Below, piece by piece: positions 61,856 to 64,000 of a DNA stretch of 64,000 nt. A model generated the notes under the pieces. It was not told the origin of the DNA and searched no databases. It worked only from the letters and a program-made list of their open reading frames with translations. Where the stretch lies: the NCBI RefSeq assembly GCF_003287895.1, contig NZ_CP030280.1:999501-1063500 (forward strand), in the 5' to 3' direction. The position numbers and the translations under genes were made by a program. The number at the start of each line of letters is the position of its first letter. Position 1 is the first letter of the stretch. This DNA is from Blautia argi (GTDB taxonomy: Bacteria; Bacillota; Clostridia; Lachnospirales; Lachnospiraceae).

Positions 61856-62722
61856 GTGTACTGCGAATTTTACATAGATGTGTTTTTCGCGGTAAATCTG
61901 CTGATGAATTTCTGGACGCTTTGTCTTGCCAATCTGCTGCGAAGGGGTACTGCCAGCCCGTGGCGCGCTTTTTGGGGGGCTTTTATAGGAGCTGCTTTTT
62001 TATGCGGCTTCTGGATCTTTGCAGGAGAAATTTCCACAGCAGGCCTTGTGATTTTTTACAGTATTGCCGTACTGGCAATGATTTATACAGGCTGTGGCTT
62101 TCAAAGCTTAAACGGACTGTTTATGGCTTTTGCCGCTTTTTTCGGAGCTTCTTTTCTTCTGGGGGGGATTCTGCTTTTTGCTGAACCTTTTCTTGGAAAG
62201 AGGAAGTTTCCATTTCTGGTTATCACAACTGCCGCTTACCTGATTTTATACACAGGCATAAAACTCTGTAAATACTTAAAAGGAAAAAGGAGCCTTTTGT
62301 GTGAGGTTCAGATTACGCAAAAGGACAGAAAAATAAAAATAAAAGGACTGTATGATACGGGAAACCGTTTAAGAGATACCGGAACAGGAAAACCGGTATG
62401 TGTTATGGAGTACAGCAGCTTTTTGCCGCTGCTTGACAAAAAGGGAGCAGACGCTCTTTTGGAATTCTGCAAAATGAAGCTGGAAAAAGACGGCTGGGAG
62501 GAAACAGAAGCCTTAAAAGAGCTGCAGCCCAGATTTTTGTTCTATACCAGCGTGGGATGCCAAAAGGGGTTGCTTCCGGTGGTGTGTGCAGACTGCATGA
62601 CCGTGTATACAGAGGAGGGAAAGAGGGAAGTGCGGGACGTCTTTATCGGACTGTCCCGGACAGCTCTTTCTGCTGACAACAGTTTTCAAATGATTATAAA
62701 TCCCGGTATTTTAAAGAGTTGA
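61856..62722 (+). CDS. spoIIGA: Sigma-E processing peptidase SpoIIGA
   Basis: 288 residues from GTG 61856 ([20 protein letters not shown]), with ttaggggg ahead. Five membrane segments fill residues ~1-150. The cytoplasmic half has an aspartic-protease motif [22 protein letters not shown] is the catalytic core in this family. SpoIIGA cleaves the pro-peptide of sigma-E in the mother cell after a signal from SpoIIR. It is co-transcribed with sigE, 13 bases downstream, under a Spo0A-type promoter. Confidence 0.93.
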   Translation: MYCEFYIDVFFAVNLLMNFWTLCLANLLRRGTASPWRAFWGAFIGAAFLCGFWIFAGEISTAGLVIFYSIAVLAMIYTGCGFQSLNGLFMAFAAFFGASFLLGGILLFAEPFLGKRKFPFLVITTAAYLILYTGIKLCKYLKGKRSLLCEVQITQKDRKIKIKGLYDTGNRLRDTGTGKPVCVMEYSSFLPLLDKKGADALLEFCKMKLEKDGWEETEALKELQPRFLFYTSVGCQKGLLPVVCADCMTVYTEEGKREVRDVFIGLSRTALSADNSFQMIINPGILKS

Positions 62723-62735
62723 GGAGGAGTATAAA

Positions 62736-63461
62736 ATGGACGTTTGTGCAAAACGAGGGGGTTCATTTACTGGCTTTACAGGAATTTTGCTGCCAAGAGG
62801 AAATGAGATTCATTACATTGGAGGGACAGAAGTTCTGCCTGCACCCCTTCCCACAGAGGAGGAGGCAGTCAAGCTCGAAGAGCTGCAGGGAGAAAACTGT
62901 GAGGAGGCAAAGGCCTGTCTGATTGAACATAATTTAAGATTGGTGGTCTACATTGCCAGAAAATTTGACAATACAGGCGTAGGTGTGGAAGATCTGATTT
63001 CTATAGGGACGATTGGGCTTATCAAGGCTATTAACACCTTTAATCCGGTGAAGAAAATCAAGCTTGCCACTTATGCCTCCAGATGCATTGAAAATGAAAT
63101 TCTGATGTATCTCAGAAGAAACAGCAAGACCAGACTTGAGGTTTCCATAGATGAGCCTTTAAATGTGGACTGGGACGGCAATGAACTGCTTTTGTCCGAT
63201 ATTCTGGGAACAGACGAGGACGTGATTTCCCGGAATCTTGAAAATGAAGTAGAGAGGAAGCTTCTGGGAAAAGCTATTGGGAAGCTGACAAAACGGGAGC
63301 AGACCATTGTGTGCCTGCGTTTTGGAATTAATATGCCAGAGGGACGGGAAAAAACTCAGAAAGAGGTGGCAGACCTTCTGGGAATCTCTCAGTCTTATAT
63401 TTCCAGACTGGAAAAGCGGATTATGAAAAGACTAAAAAAAGAAATTGTCCGATATGAATAA
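62736..63461 (+). CDS. sigE: RNA polymerase sporulation sigma factor SigE (pro-form)
   Basis: 241 residues. The N-terminal 26 residues are a pro-sequence; [13 protein letters not shown] at residue 27 matches the start of mature Bacillus sigma-E (YIGGSEALPPPL). Region 2 has [33 protein letters not shown] and [19 protein letters not shown]. Region 4 has [14 protein letters not shown] and [27 protein letters not shown]. It controls the first mother-cell gene set. The presence of spoIIGA-sigE shows a sporulating lineage. Confidence 0.96.
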   Translation: MDVCAKRGGSFTGFTGILLPRGNEIHYIGGTEVLPAPLPTEEEAVKLEELQGENCEEAKACLIEHNLRLVVYIARKFDNTGVGVEDLISIGTIGLIKAINTFNPVKKIKLATYASRCIENEILMYLRRNSKTRLEVSIDEPLNVDWDGNELLLSDILGTDEDVISRNLENEVERKLLGKAIGKLTKREQTIVCLRFGINMPEGREKTQKEVADLLGISQSYISRLEKRIMKRLKKEIVRYE

Positions 63462-63521
63462 AAAATAATATTGTGAAAAACTCATAAAAATGAAATGAAA
63501 ATTTAGTAAAAAAAATACAGC

Positions 63522-63549
63522 TTGACGATAAAGGCGTTTATAGTATATA
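63522..63549 (+). promoter_or_regulatory. Promoter ahead of the RAT/terminator leader
   Basis: TTGACG (63522-63527), 16 bases, TATATA (63544-63549). It would start an RNA of about 155 bases before the antiterminator gene. Confidence 0.6.
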
Positions 63550-63600
63550 GTTTAAGATGTTCACAATGAACAAGACGAAGAAGGAAATATAAAAACAAGT

Positions 63601-63683
63601 AGTGTGTTACTGGTAAAGCAGGCATAAACGAATCTGTTTTAGTTGACTGAAGGTGGCTGAAGCAGGATGTTTATGCCTTTTTT
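63601..63683 (+). promoter_or_regulatory. RAT antiterminator site overlapping an intrinsic terminator
   Basis: GTGTGTTACTG-gtaaa-GCAGGCATAAAC (from 63602) fits the ribonucleic antiterminator pattern of BglG/LicT proteins. Its 3' arm GGCATAAAC (63621-63629) is also the 5' arm of a terminator closed by GTTTATGCC (63669-63677) and a T-run. Binding of the downstream antiterminator protein should prevent the terminator, giving positive autoregulation. Confidence 0.75.
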
Positions 63684-63711
63684 GCTTTTTCTAAAGGAAG
63701 GGGAAGCCTGC

Positions 63712-64000
63712 ATGTATTATCTGTTAAAGGTTTTAAATAACAATGCCCTGATTGCCAGAGTAAGGGAAGACGGCAGTGAGCGGATTCTGCTTGGAAAGGG
63801 AATCGGCTTTGGCAGAAAAACGGGAGAAGAGTTTGAAGAGATAGAGGGTGCTTCTGTCTATACCCCGGTGGTGCGAGAAACGCAGAGTTCTGCCATGAGC
63901 GCGGTCAATGCCATTGATCCGGTTTACCTGGAGGCAGCAGGGAAGATTATCCAAGAGGCAGAGCAGGTTTTTGATACCATAAGGAGAGATATTCTCCTGC
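63712..64000 (+). CDS. BglG/LicT family antiterminator (3'-partial)
   Basis: The first 96 codons are in the window and the frame is open at the end. MYYLLKVLNNNALIARVREDGSERILLGKGIGFGRKTGEEF is the CAT RNA-binding domain of PTS-controlled antiterminators; NNN, the GKGIGF motif and the following acidic turn are characteristic. The sequence then enters the first PRD domain (VYLEAAGKIIQEAEQVFD). It should bind the RAT site just upstream and respond to phosphorylation by a sugar PTS. Genes for that PTS probably follow beyond the window. Confidence 0.9.
   Translation, partial: MYYLLKVLNNNALIARVREDGSERILLGKGIGFGRKTGEEFEEIEGASVYTPVVRETQSSAMSAVNAIDPVYLEAAGKIIQEAEQVFDTIRRDILL

Overview
The window reads as chromosome of an endospore-forming, low-to-mid GC Firmicute, most likely a Lachnospiraceae (Blautia-like) gut anaerobe. 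The signs are a Clostridia-type 1255-residue PurL, a dcw cell-division cluster followed by the spoIIGA-sigE sporulation pair, a MurE with the DNPR motif of meso-diaminopimelate enzymes, a PrkC/PP2C pair after rlmN, and protein sequences typical of that family. The genus is inferred from sequence style, not from a search.

Layout. 1-8730 is an AT-rich accessory stretch. It holds the end of a surface-polymer cluster (aminotransferase, CPBP protease, CDP-glycerol glycerophosphotransferase, a YidC-sulfatase fusion), then a compact operon of a frameshifted double-HTH regulator, a PLAT-domain protein with a beta-rich pore-former-like C-terminus, a helical partner and a 60-residue protein. 8817-20188 holds a LysR regulator divergent from purL, an OLD-type nuclease, a two-component system, a manganese (yybP-ykoY) riboswitch in front of an unknown gene plus a YccF protein, and a dihydrouridine synthase. 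20300-33129 is a dense housekeeping run: murE-priA-def-fmt-rsmB-rlmN-PP2C-prkC, then rsgA-rpe-thiN. thiN carries a single-base frameshift.

33202-45176 is an integrative mobilizable element of about 12 kb, inserted exactly at the start codon of ychF and bounded by 19-bp direct repeats. It has a tyrosine integrase, an excisionase, a MobQ-type relaxase with a likely oriT, an SSB and a primase-helicase, but no conjugation machinery. Its cargo is a ClbS/DfsB-like protein and a small membrane-protein/XRE module. It is itself damaged: an IS256 transposase remnant sits at the left, and a 1874-bp IS with an 8-bp target duplication splits the primase-helicase gene.

45160-64000 returns to the chromosome: ychF, a Spo0E-like peptide, and the dcw cluster (MraZ boxes, mraZ, rsmH, ftsL, two class B PBPs, mraY, murD, ftsW, murA, ftsQ, ftsZ). 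Then come convergent aroE and divergent aroD, and spoIIGA-sigE behind a promoter with Spo0A boxes and an over-long spacer as in the Bacillus spoIIG promoter. The window ends in a BglG-type antiterminator gene preceded by a RAT/terminator leader.

Best candidates for something undescribed: the HTH/PLAT/helical operon (5875-8727), the Mn riboswitch controlling a YccF operon, and a pair of covarying 114-nt RNA-like repeats in the mobile element. No tRNA, rRNA or CRISPR array was seen.
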